From: Oscillospiraceae bacterium
Lineage (GTDB): Bacteria > Bacillota > Clostridia > Oscillospirales > Ruminococcaceae
DNA length: 54,318 bases
Reading direction: 5' to 3'
Assembly (NCBI GenBank): GCA_016296165.1
Contig: JAEDJV010000001.1
Coordinates: forward strand, 1 to 54,318
Part shown: in pieces, positions 43,642-52,165 of the stretch
Layout of the letters: each line of letters begins with the position of its first letter
Position numbering within the stretch: position 1 is the first letter of the stretch
Translations under genes and position numbers: made by a program
Notes under the pieces: generated by a model
What the model saw: only the letters and a program-made list of their open reading frames with translations
What the model was told of the DNA's origin: nothing
Databases searched by the model: none

Positions 43642-44616
43642 ATGATCGAGATTAAAAATCTTACCAAACAGTATGGTTCGATTACAGCAGTAAACAACAT
43701 CAGTTTTACTGCTAACAAAAATGAAATACTTGGATTTCTTGGACCTAACGGTGCCGGAAAATCAACTACAATGAACATGATTGTAGGTTATCTTCCTCCG
43801 ACATCAGGAGAAATTCTGATTGACGGTATGAGTATGAATGATAATCCGCGTGAAGTGAAAAAAAAGATAGGCTATCTGCCTGAACTCCCTCCTCTGTATC
43901 TTGATATGAAGGTTATTGAGTATCTCAGATTTGTGGCAGGAATCAAAGAAGTTCCGAAGTCAGAACGTGAGCATCAGGTTGCACGTGCTTTGTCAAGGCT
44001 TAAGATTACGGACATGAAAAAACGCGTAATAAAAAATCTTTCCAAAGGATACAGACAGCGTGTCGGATTTGCTCAGGCACTTATAGGAGATCCTCAGGTG
44101 CTCATTCTCGATGAACCTACGGTTGGTCTGGATCCTAATCAGACTATGGAAGTACGCAATCTTATTAATATGCTTCGAAAAGACCATACTATTATATTCA
44201 GTTCCCATATTCTTCAGGAAGTAAGTGCAGTATGTGACCGTATTGTAATTATCGACAAGGGTCAGATTAAGGCTATTGATACTAAGGATAAGCTTACAGG
44301 TGCATCTTCAGAAATAGTCTATGTAATTAAAGTTGAGGGTGTTTGTGCAGATGCTGAGAAGGCTCTTCGCTGCATTGATGGAATTAAGAATATCATGGAG
44401 ATAAACTTCCTGGATGAAAAAACATCCGAATTTAAGGTTGAACTTGAAGATGAGGAAGTAAGAAAAGCTATAGTAGCAAAGATGACAGAAGAAGATTTTG
44501 CCATAGCTGAAATCAGAAGAATTTCCTCATCTCTTGAAGATGTATTCGCAAGTTTCACAAGAGGTAAGTCGTATTCTGGTCTTGCTTCATCAGAGACTGA
44601 TGAAGATTCAAAATAA
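43642..44616 (+). CDS. ABC transporter ATP-binding protein, GldA-like
   Basis: A 324-aa ATPase with Walker A GPNGAGKST, signature LSKGYRQRVG and Walker B LILDEPTVGLDP, plus an approximately 80-residue C-terminal extension typical of GldA and related exporter ATPases. It energises the ABC-2 permease encoded next. The four-gene set ATPase, permease, GldG-like protein and DUF4340 protein is a known arrangement; in Bacteroidetes GldA/F/G is linked to gliding, while in non-gliding Firmicutes the substrate is unknown. Confidence 0.92.
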   Translation: MIEIKNLTKQYGSITAVNNISFTANKNEILGFLGPNGAGKSTTMNMIVGYLPPTSGEILIDGMSMNDNPREVKKKIGYLPELPPLYLDMKVIEYLRFVAGIKEVPKSEREHQVARALSRLKITDMKKRVIKNLSKGYRQRVGFAQALIGDPQVLILDEPTVGLDPNQTMEVRNLINMLRKDHTIIFSSHILQEVSAVCDRIVIIDKGQIKAIDTKDKLTGASSEIVYVIKVEGVCADAEKALRCIDGIKNIMEINFLDEKTSEFKVELEDEEVRKAIVAKMTEEDFAIAEIRRISSSLEDVFASFTRGKSYSGLASSETDEDSK

Positions 44617-44637
44617 TTACAGAAAGGATATAAACAC

Positions 44638-45369
44638 ATGTTTTCGTTGTTTAAAAAAGAAGTACAGTCATATTTCTATTCTCCGCTGGCGTATGTAATA
44701 AGTGCACTTTTTCTTCTTATTTATTCACTTAGTTTTATCCAGTGGATTACAAGTCTTACAAAGCTTAATCTGCAGTTTTCATTTGCTGCAATTTTCTATG
44801 ATCAGTTTTTCTATTTTATTTTTCTCATCCCTATGCTTACTATGAAGACATTTGCGGAGGAAAGACGATCAAATACAGAAGTTCTTCTTATGTCAACTCC
44901 TCTTAATGTATTTAAGATAGTAATGGGTAAGTTTCTCGCAATAGGCGTAGTTTTTGCACTCATTATGACACTTACATTCGTTTATCCGGTTATTACCGAG
45001 ATTTATGGTGCAGTGAAGTGGGGCGGGCTTGCCTGCGGATATCTTGGATTTTTCCTGTGGGGTATGGGATGTGTAGCGGTTGGCATGCTGGTTTCATCAT
45101 TTACTGAAAATCAGATTATTGCCGCGATTTTTGGTGAAGCCGCTATGCTTATTCTCTGGTTTATGGATAAGTTTAATGACATCGAATGGATGAAGAACAA
45201 GCCGGTATGGTCATCACTTATCGCTGCACTTTCTCCAAGAGAAAGATTTGAGGGTTTTGCAACAGGAGTGTTCAGACTTTCAGATTTAGTGTTCTACATA
45301 CTATTTATATCTGTTTTCCTTTGCTGGACAATGATATCCGTTGAAAAAAGACGCTGGAGCAGGGGGTAA
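44638..45369 (+). CDS. ABC-2 type permease, GldF-like
   Basis: A 243-aa membrane protein with six helices of the ABC-2 family. The conserved cytoplasmic segment FAEERRSNTEVLLMSTPL follows the second helix, as in GldF and CcmB-like permeases. It lies 21 bases after the ATPase gene with a GAAAGGA ribosome site, and 5 bases before the GldG-like gene. Confidence 0.9.
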   Translation: MFSLFKKEVQSYFYSPLAYVISALFLLIYSLSFIQWITSLTKLNLQFSFAAIFYDQFFYFIFLIPMLTMKTFAEERRSNTEVLLMSTPLNVFKIVMGKFLAIGVVFALIMTLTFVYPVITEIYGAVKWGGLACGYLGFFLWGMGCVAVGMLVSSFTENQIIAAIFGEAAMLILWFMDKFNDIEWMKNKPVWSSLIAALSPRERFEGFATGVFRLSDLVFYILFISVFLCWTMISVEKRRWSRG

Positions 45370-45374
45370 CTGAT

Positions 45375-46826
45375 ATGAAAAAAGGACTAAAAGTAAATAC
45401 AATTGCGTGGATTGCTGCAGCTGTTGTTCTCATTGCAGCTGTTCCGATAAATATGATTTTTTCAAAGGTAGACGTAAAAGTTGACGTTACACCGTATAGT
45501 GCATATTCACTCAGCGATAAGGCAAATCAGGCTCTTTCTTCGCTGGAAAAACCTGTGGATATGACTGTTCTCTATCAGCTGGATGATCTTTTTGAAGGTA
45601 CTGAACCGGGTGAAGCTGAGTACATGATGGCAAAGATGTTTGTGACAACAATGCGCCAGATGGCTGAGTTTGACAATATCAATCTTCATGAAATCAACAT
45701 AGAAAAAAATCCTGGATATATAAATGAAATCGATCCGGATGGATTTATGAATCTTGCTCCGGGGGATATAATTCTCGAATGCGGAAATCTTAAAAGGGAC
45801 ATTTCATTCACAACACTTTTTAAAACAAATTCTGAAACAGGCAGTATTGAATTTACAGGTGAAAATGCAGTTATAGGTGCGATAAACTATCTCCAGAGTG
45901 GTATAACACCAACAATATACTTCGCTGAAGGTCATGGTGAAAAAAGTATGGATAGTTTTGCTAGTTTTACAAATATGCTTAAAACCCAGAACTATAACGT
46001 TAAGTCTCTTGACATCGGACTTTCAGGCAGTATTCCTGAGGATGCGGTAACAGTTGTTTTTGCAGGCCCTTCAAAAGACATTACAGCCGAGGAAAAGGAA
46101 ATTCTTCTTGATTATGCTGCGGACGGCGGTGATATAACGATGCTTATCTCCCCTCTGAAAGATAAAACTGTATTTAAAAATATAGAAGCTATATTAAAAA
46201 CATATGAAATAGGTATGTGCTACAATCGTGTGTATGAAACACAGGCAGATTATCGTCTGGGCGATGATCAATATACTATTTTGTGTGAACTTGTAGACAA
46301 TGATTTTAATAAAGAACTTATTGATGCACAGGGCAGCCAGAATATTTATATGCCAAGTACAAGAACATTTTACAGTTTAAGTGAAGATGGCAGTACTATC
46401 AAGTCTGATTCACTTGTTGAAACATTTGATTATGCTATGAGTGAACTTTATGGCGGATCACAGACTGATGTACAGACACCGGCCGGTAAGCTTTGCATTG
46501 TAGCTAAGGCTGAAGACGAGGCAAGAAATAACAGCAAGATATTTGTTGCAGGTTCATCTGAATTTATTGATGATGGTGTTATAGCAGATATTATGGGAAA
46601 ATCTAATATTGCTTCACTTACACCTTATCTTTTTCTTATGTCTGTAAGCTGGATGGATGATATTAATTCTGCTGAAGCGATGTATCCAACAAGAGTTCAG
46701 GCTACAGACTATATAACAATTCCTGACAAATCCACAGGTAATATAATTCTGGTTATTATGATTGCACTTCCGGTTCTCATCGCTTCAACCGGTGTTATAG
46801 TTTGGGCAAGGAGACGTAACGCATGA
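45375..46826 (+). CDS. GldG-like ABC transport auxiliary protein
   Basis: A 483-aa protein with one N-terminal helix (about 9-28), a large extracytoplasmic domain of the ABC_transp_aux type and one C-terminal helix (about 458-478) with a basic end. The central VVFAGPSKDITAEEKEIL segment is typical of this family. It probably forms the outer part of the exporter with the GldF-like permease. The start has AGGGGG upstream. It overlaps the next gene by 4 bases. Confidence 0.87.
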   Translation: MKKGLKVNTIAWIAAAVVLIAAVPINMIFSKVDVKVDVTPYSAYSLSDKANQALSSLEKPVDMTVLYQLDDLFEGTEPGEAEYMMAKMFVTTMRQMAEFDNINLHEINIEKNPGYINEIDPDGFMNLAPGDIILECGNLKRDISFTTLFKTNSETGSIEFTGENAVIGAINYLQSGITPTIYFAEGHGEKSMDSFASFTNMLKTQNYNVKSLDIGLSGSIPEDAVTVVFAGPSKDITAEEKEILLDYAADGGDITMLISPLKDKTVFKNIEAILKTYEIGMCYNRVYETQADYRLGDDQYTILCELVDNDFNKELIDAQGSQNIYMPSTRTFYSLSEDGSTIKSDSLVETFDYAMSELYGGSQTDVQTPAGKLCIVAKAEDEARNNSKIFVAGSSEFIDDGVIADIMGKSNIASLTPYLFLMSVSWMDDINSAEAMYPTRVQATDYITIPDKSTGNIILVIMIALPVLIASTGVIVWARRRNA

Positions 46827-48217
46827 TAAAACGATATATCAAACTTCTTATTGGTCTTGTTATTGTGGCTGTTATAGCGGTAGGAGCATATGTCTGGGTT
46901 ACAGTAAACAAAAATAATGAAATAAAAAAAGCGTATGAAGAAGAAACTAAAAAAAGTATCTTTGTATTTGATCCAATGAATATCAAAACAATGCGTGTAC
47001 ACAATAGTTCAGGTGATTTTGTATTTAGCCTTACTGAAGATGGCTGGATCATTTCGGAGGGTGAACAATTTCCGGTTAATCCTAATAAGTTTGTTACTAT
47101 GTCAGAGGCGATGAGTAATCTTACAGCTTCAAGAATTCTGACTGAAGAACTTCCGGATGATTTAAACGGTTACGGACTTGAAGATCCGCTTACTGTATGT
47201 ATGGTTTTGAAGGACGGTACAGAATATTCGCTGGATATTGGCGGTATGATTCCCGGAGGAACGGATTATTACACAAGAGTGACCGGTCAAAATACAATAT
47301 ATGTACTGCCAGAGGATGATGTGCTGAAACTGAAAGCAGAAGTTGATGATCTTAAGGATAATTATCTGTTCGATGCATTGAGTACAGACAGTATAACATC
47401 TCTTAAGTATATGAAAAATGGTACTATTGTTTATGATCTCCGTAAGGAAAATGGTGACTGGAAACTTTTCACACCGTTTCCGCAGGGAGCAGTAAACGGA
47501 GCGAATGTAGCTAATATCACATCCCAGATAATCAGAGCGCAGTGTACAACATTTATTAATGAAGAAATGAACGATCTTTCAAAATTCGGTTTTGATAATC
47601 CGCAGTATCAACTTGAAATAACAACCGATGATAAAGAAGCAGACGTTATTTTCGGAAATTATTATGATGATAATCATAAGTACATTTACGCTTATAATCG
47701 TACTGTGAATCAGATTTATATTTTTGAAACAGCAGTTCTTGGATTTGTTGATACGCAGATTGAGGATGTTCTTAACAAACAGATTCACAGCGAATTCTTC
47801 GGAAATATAAAATCATTTGATATAAACATATTTGGTGAGGAGATAAAGATTGATTATCAGTATAGTGCTTCCGGGGAAGGCGATACATATTACGCTGTAA
47901 ACGGAAAGAAAGTAGATGCTGCTAACGAAGATATTCTTGCTGTATTTAATAATCTTATAAATTCAATAACAGGTATGAACTTTGAGAAAATATGTGAGAA
48001 TGTAAATCATTCAGAGATCAGTAAGGAACCTGATGCTTCGATTACATATCATCTTAAGGAGGGTGAGGATTACCGGCTTGAATTCATTAAGAAGGATGAT
48101 ACTGATAATATGTACTATATTATAGAAAACGGAAAATACAATGGTACTCTTCTTAGAAAAGCTTCTCTCGAAAGCGGCGTTCTTAAGTATTACGAAGAAA
48201 TCCTTGATTTAATCTGA
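46823..48217 (+). CDS. DUF4340 domain protein, GldA/F/G partner
   Basis: A 464-aa protein with an N-terminal membrane anchor (about 6-28) and repeated units of about 150 residues of the DUF4340 kind, recognisable by YGLEDPLTVCMVLKDG and FGFDNPQYQLEIT. It is translationally coupled to the GldG-like gene (ATGA overlap). DUF4340 proteins regularly accompany these exporters. The function is not established, but an extracytoplasmic role beside the transporter is likely. Confidence 0.87.
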   Translation: MIKRYIKLLIGLVIVAVIAVGAYVWVTVNKNNEIKKAYEEETKKSIFVFDPMNIKTMRVHNSSGDFVFSLTEDGWIISEGEQFPVNPNKFVTMSEAMSNLTASRILTEELPDDLNGYGLEDPLTVCMVLKDGTEYSLDIGGMIPGGTDYYTRVTGQNTIYVLPEDDVLKLKAEVDDLKDNYLFDALSTDSITSLKYMKNGTIVYDLRKENGDWKLFTPFPQGAVNGANVANITSQIIRAQCTTFINEEMNDLSKFGFDNPQYQLEITTDDKEADVIFGNYYDDNHKYIYAYNRTVNQIYIFETAVLGFVDTQIEDVLNKQIHSEFFGNIKSFDINIFGEEIKIDYQYSASGEGDTYYAVNGKKVDAANEDILAVFNNLINSITGMNFEKICENVNHSEISKEPDASITYHLKEGEDYRLEFIKKDDTDNMYYIIENGKYNGTLLRKASLESGVLKYYEEILDLI

Positions 48218-48237
48218 TAATACAAAATAAAATTCAA

Positions 48238-48276
48238 ACAGTATGACAGCATTTATTTGCTATCATACTGTTTTTT
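48238..48276 (+). terminator. Terminator of the GldA-type operon
   Basis: ACAGTATGA pairs with TCATACTGT (with further inner pairing), followed by six Ts, 20 bases after the DUF4340 stop. Confidence 0.9.
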
Positions 48277-48321
48277 GATATTGTGACATAAAACAATGTT
48301 AAATTTGTGTAGTATTATTGA

Positions 48322-48350
48322 TTTACATTTGTACTATATTATGCTATAAT
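48322..48350 (+). promoter_or_regulatory. Promoter of the third GH9 gene
   Basis: TTTACA at 48322-48327 and TATAAT at 48345-48350 with 17-bp spacing, 56 bases before the ATG. An AGAAAGGA ribosome site follows. Confidence 0.82.
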
Positions 48351-48406
48351 TAAGGTAAATGGGATTCCGCAAGGGGTAAATCAAATTATCAGAAAGGAAC
48401 GTAAAA

Positions 48407-50980
48407 ATGACACAAAAAAAACTTATCAGCAGAGTCCAGGCGGTTGCAGTGAGTGCAGTAATGCTTGCTTCTACTATTGCTGTTAATGCGGTTACAGCAG
48501 CTGATGCACAGCCGACACAGCAATCAGCGCCAATCAGTGAGGTAGTTAAGGACTCCGGTCTGGACATTGACTATGCAAGAGCACTTCAGTATTCGCTTTA
48601 TTTTTATGATGCAAATATGTGTGGTTACGGCGTAGATACTGCATCACGTTACTCATGGCGTGGCGACTGTCATACCTATGACGCCAAGGTTCCTATGGTA
48701 CCGTGGGACGGAACAAATGAAAATTCTGGTACTAATCTTTCAGAAGCTTTTATGGAGAAGTACAAGGATATACTTGATCCTGACGGAGACGGCGGAATCG
48801 ATGTTTCAGGCGGTTTCCACGATGCCGGTGACCATGTTGAGTTCGGTATGCCTGAAAACTACACAGCAGCAACACTTGGCTGGGAATACTATGAGTACAA
48901 GGATACTTTCAAAAAACTTGAACAGGATGATCATATGGAGACTATTCTCCGTCATTTCAATGATTATCTTATGAGATGTACTTTCCGTGATAAGGACGGT
49001 ACAGTTATAGCACACTGTTATCAGGTTGGTGAAGGTGGTATTGACCATGCTTCATGGAAATCTCCTGAAGTTGATACAATGGTGCGTCCTGCATTTTTCC
49101 TTACAGCAGAGAAGCCACAGACAGATTATGTTGTTTCTGCGTGTGCGTCACTTGCTATAAATTACCTCAACTTCAAGGATTCAGATCCTGATTACGCTAA
49201 AAAATCACTTGATTACGCAGAGGCACTCTGGAAGTTTGCAAATGATAATCCAAAGGAACTCTCTGATAACGGAGATGGTCCTTGTCAGTTCTATCAGTCA
49301 AGCAAGTGGGAAGATGACTTTTGCTGGGCTGCTGCATGGATGTATGAAGCAACAGGTGATTATGATTCAACTCTCGGACAGGCTGTAGAATATTTTGACT
49401 ACTATGCTCCTTCAGGCTGGTGTTACTGCTGGAATGATATGTGGAGTGGTGCTGCTGTTAAGTGGGCAATTATCAATCAGGAACACCCTGAACTTGACCT
49501 TGTTCAGAAGGTAAGAGATGCTCAGGGCAAAAACCAGTATGTTTTTGATAATTTCTGGGATGATGACTGCGTAGGTAAATGTCTCAGAACATGGCAGAAC
49601 CTAGAAACACCTCAGGGATTTGCATTCCTCAGCAGATGGGGTTCATGCCGTTATAATACAGCAATGCAGCTTATCTGTCTCCTTTATGATAAGTATAACA
49701 ATGACAACAAGCCAAGCGAATGGAGTCAGTGGGCTAAGAAACAGATGAACTACGTTCTCGGTGATAATGACATTACATTCAAGGAAAATGAAAAGCAGTC
49801 TGTTATTGCAGGTCAGAACGGCACACACGGTCCAAGAAGTTTCTGTGTAGGTTATAATGATACTGCAGTAAAGAATCCTCACCATCGTGCAGCTTCAGGT
49901 CTTATCATGGCTGAAGATCCAAGAGAACAGAAACATATTCTCTGGGGTGCGCTTGCAGGCGGTCCGGACGGAAACGACGCACATGGTGACTTTACAGCTG
50001 AATGGACTGAAAACGAAGTTACAATTGACTATAACGCTGCGTTTCCGGGTGCATGCGCAGGACTTTATGAATATTTCGGAACACCGGATATGGCTATAAC
50101 TCCTGATTTCCCACCTGAAGATGAGAAGAGAGGTTCCGGCGGCGAAAACGGAGGCGGAGGCAAGGGATACTGGATTGAAGCAATCGGTATTGACAAGCCG
50201 GGCAATGACGGCTCAGGAACAACACAGGTTTCATTTAAGGTTATGTCAGGTGTGGCTAAGCCTTCAAGCAAAACATCTGTTCGTTATTATTTCAATACAT
50301 CAGAGATGGCAAATGGTATCGCAGGCGTAACAAAGGCAGGCGAACTGTATGATCAGTCAAGTGCTGAAGATAAAAATGCTGATGGTATTCTTACAGGACC
50401 ATTTAAGTATGACAAAACTCCTGATACATACTATGTGGAAATAACATGGGACGGATATACAATTGCAAATTCAGGCAAGAAGTATCAGTTTGAAATTGGT
50501 ATGTATTACGGCGATGTATGGGATCCTGAAAATGACTGGAGTTATGAGGGTCTTAAGATAGGAAAGAGTGACGATTTCTTTGCTGTTGATGATCCGCCGG
50601 AGGAAAAGACAGATCACATCTGTGTTTACGATGACGGTGTTCTGGTAGGCGGTATTGAACCAGACGGTTCGACTCCTTCTGAAGATGAACCAGAGGTTAC
50701 AACTACTACAACAAAGAAGCCGGATGTTACAACTGTGACAACTACCACAACTAAAAATACAACTACAGTTAATTCCGGAAAAGCAGTACCTGGTGACGTA
50801 AATCTTGACGGTGAAGTTGATATGAGTGACCTCTCAGAACTAGCACTCATTATCTTAAAGGAAAAGAAAGCTAACGATGCTGTGACAGCCAATGCTGACG
50901 TAGATAAGGACGGCGATATTACAATTACTGATCTCTCAAGAATCAAGCAGTTTATCTCGCATAAGATTTCAAAGTTATAA
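48407..50980 (+). CDS. GH9 cellulase with CBM3c and dockerin (third copy)
   Basis: An 857-aa secreted cellulase: signal peptide (about 1-31), GH9 domain (about 45-565), a Gly-rich joint (GSGGENGGGGKG), CBM3c (about 585-735), a long Thr-rich linker (about 765-792) and a dockerin (about 793-857). Catalytic landmarks are HDAGDHVEF, KNPHHRAAS and NEVTIDYN. It diverges from the tandem pair at 14.5-19.8 kb. Its dockerin (GDVNLDGEVDMSDLS, DVDKDGDITITDLSRIKQF) matches that of GH48, so both should bind the same cohesin class. Strong codon bias suggests high expression. Confidence 0.95.
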   Translation: MTQKKLISRVQAVAVSAVMLASTIAVNAVTAADAQPTQQSAPISEVVKDSGLDIDYARALQYSLYFYDANMCGYGVDTASRYSWRGDCHTYDAKVPMVPWDGTNENSGTNLSEAFMEKYKDILDPDGDGGIDVSGGFHDAGDHVEFGMPENYTAATLGWEYYEYKDTFKKLEQDDHMETILRHFNDYLMRCTFRDKDGTVIAHCYQVGEGGIDHASWKSPEVDTMVRPAFFLTAEKPQTDYVVSACASLAINYLNFKDSDPDYAKKSLDYAEALWKFANDNPKELSDNGDGPCQFYQSSKWEDDFCWAAAWMYEATGDYDSTLGQAVEYFDYYAPSGWCYCWNDMWSGAAVKWAIINQEHPELDLVQKVRDAQGKNQYVFDNFWDDDCVGKCLRTWQNLETPQGFAFLSRWGSCRYNTAMQLICLLYDKYNNDNKPSEWSQWAKKQMNYVLGDNDITFKENEKQSVIAGQNGTHGPRSFCVGYNDTAVKNPHHRAASGLIMAEDPREQKHILWGALAGGPDGNDAHGDFTAEWTENEVTIDYNAAFPGACAGLYEYFGTPDMAITPDFPPEDEKRGSGGENGGGGKGYWIEAIGIDKPGNDGSGTTQVSFKVMSGVAKPSSKTSVRYYFNTSEMANGIAGVTKAGELYDQSSAEDKNADGILTGPFKYDKTPDTYYVEITWDGYTIANSGKKYQFEIGMYYGDVWDPENDWSYEGLKIGKSDDFFAVDDPPEEKTDHICVYDDGVLVGGIEPDGSTPSEDEPEVTTTTTKKPDVTTVTTTTTKNTTTVNSGKAVPGDVNLDGEVDMSDLSELALIILKEKKANDAVTANADVDKDGDITITDLSRIKQFISHKISKL

Positions 50981-51021
50981 TATCATAGTAAAGGAAAAAT
51001 ATTTTTTCTGTAACTATAATT

Positions 51022-51061
51022 ATAATACCGTATCGGATAATTCTGATACGGTATTATTTTT
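51022..51061 (+). terminator. Terminator of the third GH9 gene, shared palindrome type
   Basis: ATAATACCGTATC (51022-51034) pairs with GATACGGTATTAT (51045-51057), followed by Ts. The arms are almost the same as those of the GH48 terminator at 40668-40698. Confidence 0.88.
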
Positions 51062-51107
51062 AAAAATGTTTATATATATTATTTTGTTTTCTTGTTAATA
51101 AATTGTA

Positions 51108-51136
51108 TTTACTCGATATAATAAATGTGGTATAAT
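51108..51136 (+). promoter_or_regulatory. Promoter of the expansin operon
   Basis: TTTACT at 51108-51113 and TATAAT at 51131-51136 with 17-bp spacing, 46 bases before the expansin ATG. Confidence 0.75.
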
Positions 51137-51182
51137 TAATGACGGGATATTCTTATCAGAAAATATAAAGGAATGAGTTTGA

Positions 51183-52124
51183 ATGAAAAAGATAAACAGA
51201 CTGATCACAGCTTTTATTTGTGTCATGCTTGCTGCGTCAAATCCATTTTACAGTAAAGCTGCAGCTCCGGTTTGCGGGGATATGAATGCTGATGGAAATG
51301 TTAATGTTTTGGATTTTATTCTGCTTAAAAAGAAATATTTAAACGGCCCATCAGACAGCGACGATGTACGAGGCGCTGAAGATGTTGACAAAAACGGCAT
51401 GTTTACGGTTTCAGATATATTAAAACTTAAAAAATTTATTTTTAATCTTGAAACTCCTGACAGTTCATCCTCAGAAAATCAGAACAGTTATCCGATTGAT
51501 GAATCCGTTATTCTTGAACCTAAAGGAACGGTACATACAGGGGAAGGAACTTTTTACGGCGGCGGATATGTAGGCGGATGTGCAATGCTGGATCCGGTTT
51601 CTACTGATTACTGGATTGTGGCAATGAATCTTGAGGATTATGCGGATGCAAGGCTGGCCGGTGCATATCTTGAAGTAACCGGTGAACTTGGAACGATTAA
51701 TATGCTGGTAACGGATCTTCTCCCGGAAGGAAAAAAAGGCGATCTTGATTTATATGTTGATGCGTTTCCGCTTATTGCACCAAAGGAAAAAGGACGTGTT
51801 CCTGTTAGCTGGAAGATAGTGCCACTTGACATTGCCGATAAGGTACCAGTAAGCTACAGATTTAAAGAGGGAAGTACAGAGTACTGGTGCGGGGTACAGT
51901 TGCTTAATCATCGTTATCCTATTGCAAAGCTTGAATATCTTAACAGTAACGGGGAATTTGTTGAGATAAAGCGCCGGCCGTATAATTATTTTGAGAGCAT
52001 GGAAATGGGAGCTGGTCCGTTTACGTTCAGGGCTACTGATATTTATGGTCAGGTAATTGTGGATTATGATATTCCATTGCGTCTTGATGAAGTTATAGAA
52101 GGGAAAAGTCAGTTTCCTGTCTGA
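51183..52124 (+). CDS. Cellulosomal expansin with N-terminal dockerin
   Basis: Expansins loosen cellulose and plant wall networks without hydrolysis. The 313-aa order is signal peptide (about 1-27), dockerin (about 30-90; loops DMNADGNVNVLD and DVDKNGMFTVSD), Ser-rich linker and a two-domain expansin (about 113-305). D1 keeps GEGTFYGGG, Asp178 in LVTD and Asp189 in GDLDL, matching the key Asp71 and Asp82 of B. subtilis EXLX1. D2 keeps the binding-face aromatics Tyr234, Trp235 and Tyr267 in TEYWCGVQLLNHRYP and PYNYF. A dockerin at the N-terminus is the reverse of the cellulases here. It is followed by two more secreted-protein genes. Confidence 0.92.
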   Translation: MKKINRLITAFICVMLAASNPFYSKAAAPVCGDMNADGNVNVLDFILLKKKYLNGPSDSDDVRGAEDVDKNGMFTVSDILKLKKFIFNLETPDSSSSENQNSYPIDESVILEPKGTVHTGEGTFYGGGYVGGCAMLDPVSTDYWIVAMNLEDYADARLAGAYLEVTGELGTINMLVTDLLPEGKKGDLDLYVDAFPLIAPKEKGRVPVSWKIVPLDIADKVPVSYRFKEGSTEYWCGVQLLNHRYPIAKLEYLNSNGEFVEIKRRPYNYFESMEMGAGPFTFRATDIYGQVIVDYDIPLRLDEVIEGKSQFPV

Positions 52125-52165
52125 TTTTACAGTATATATTCTTTGTGTTGAAAGGAAATTCTTAT

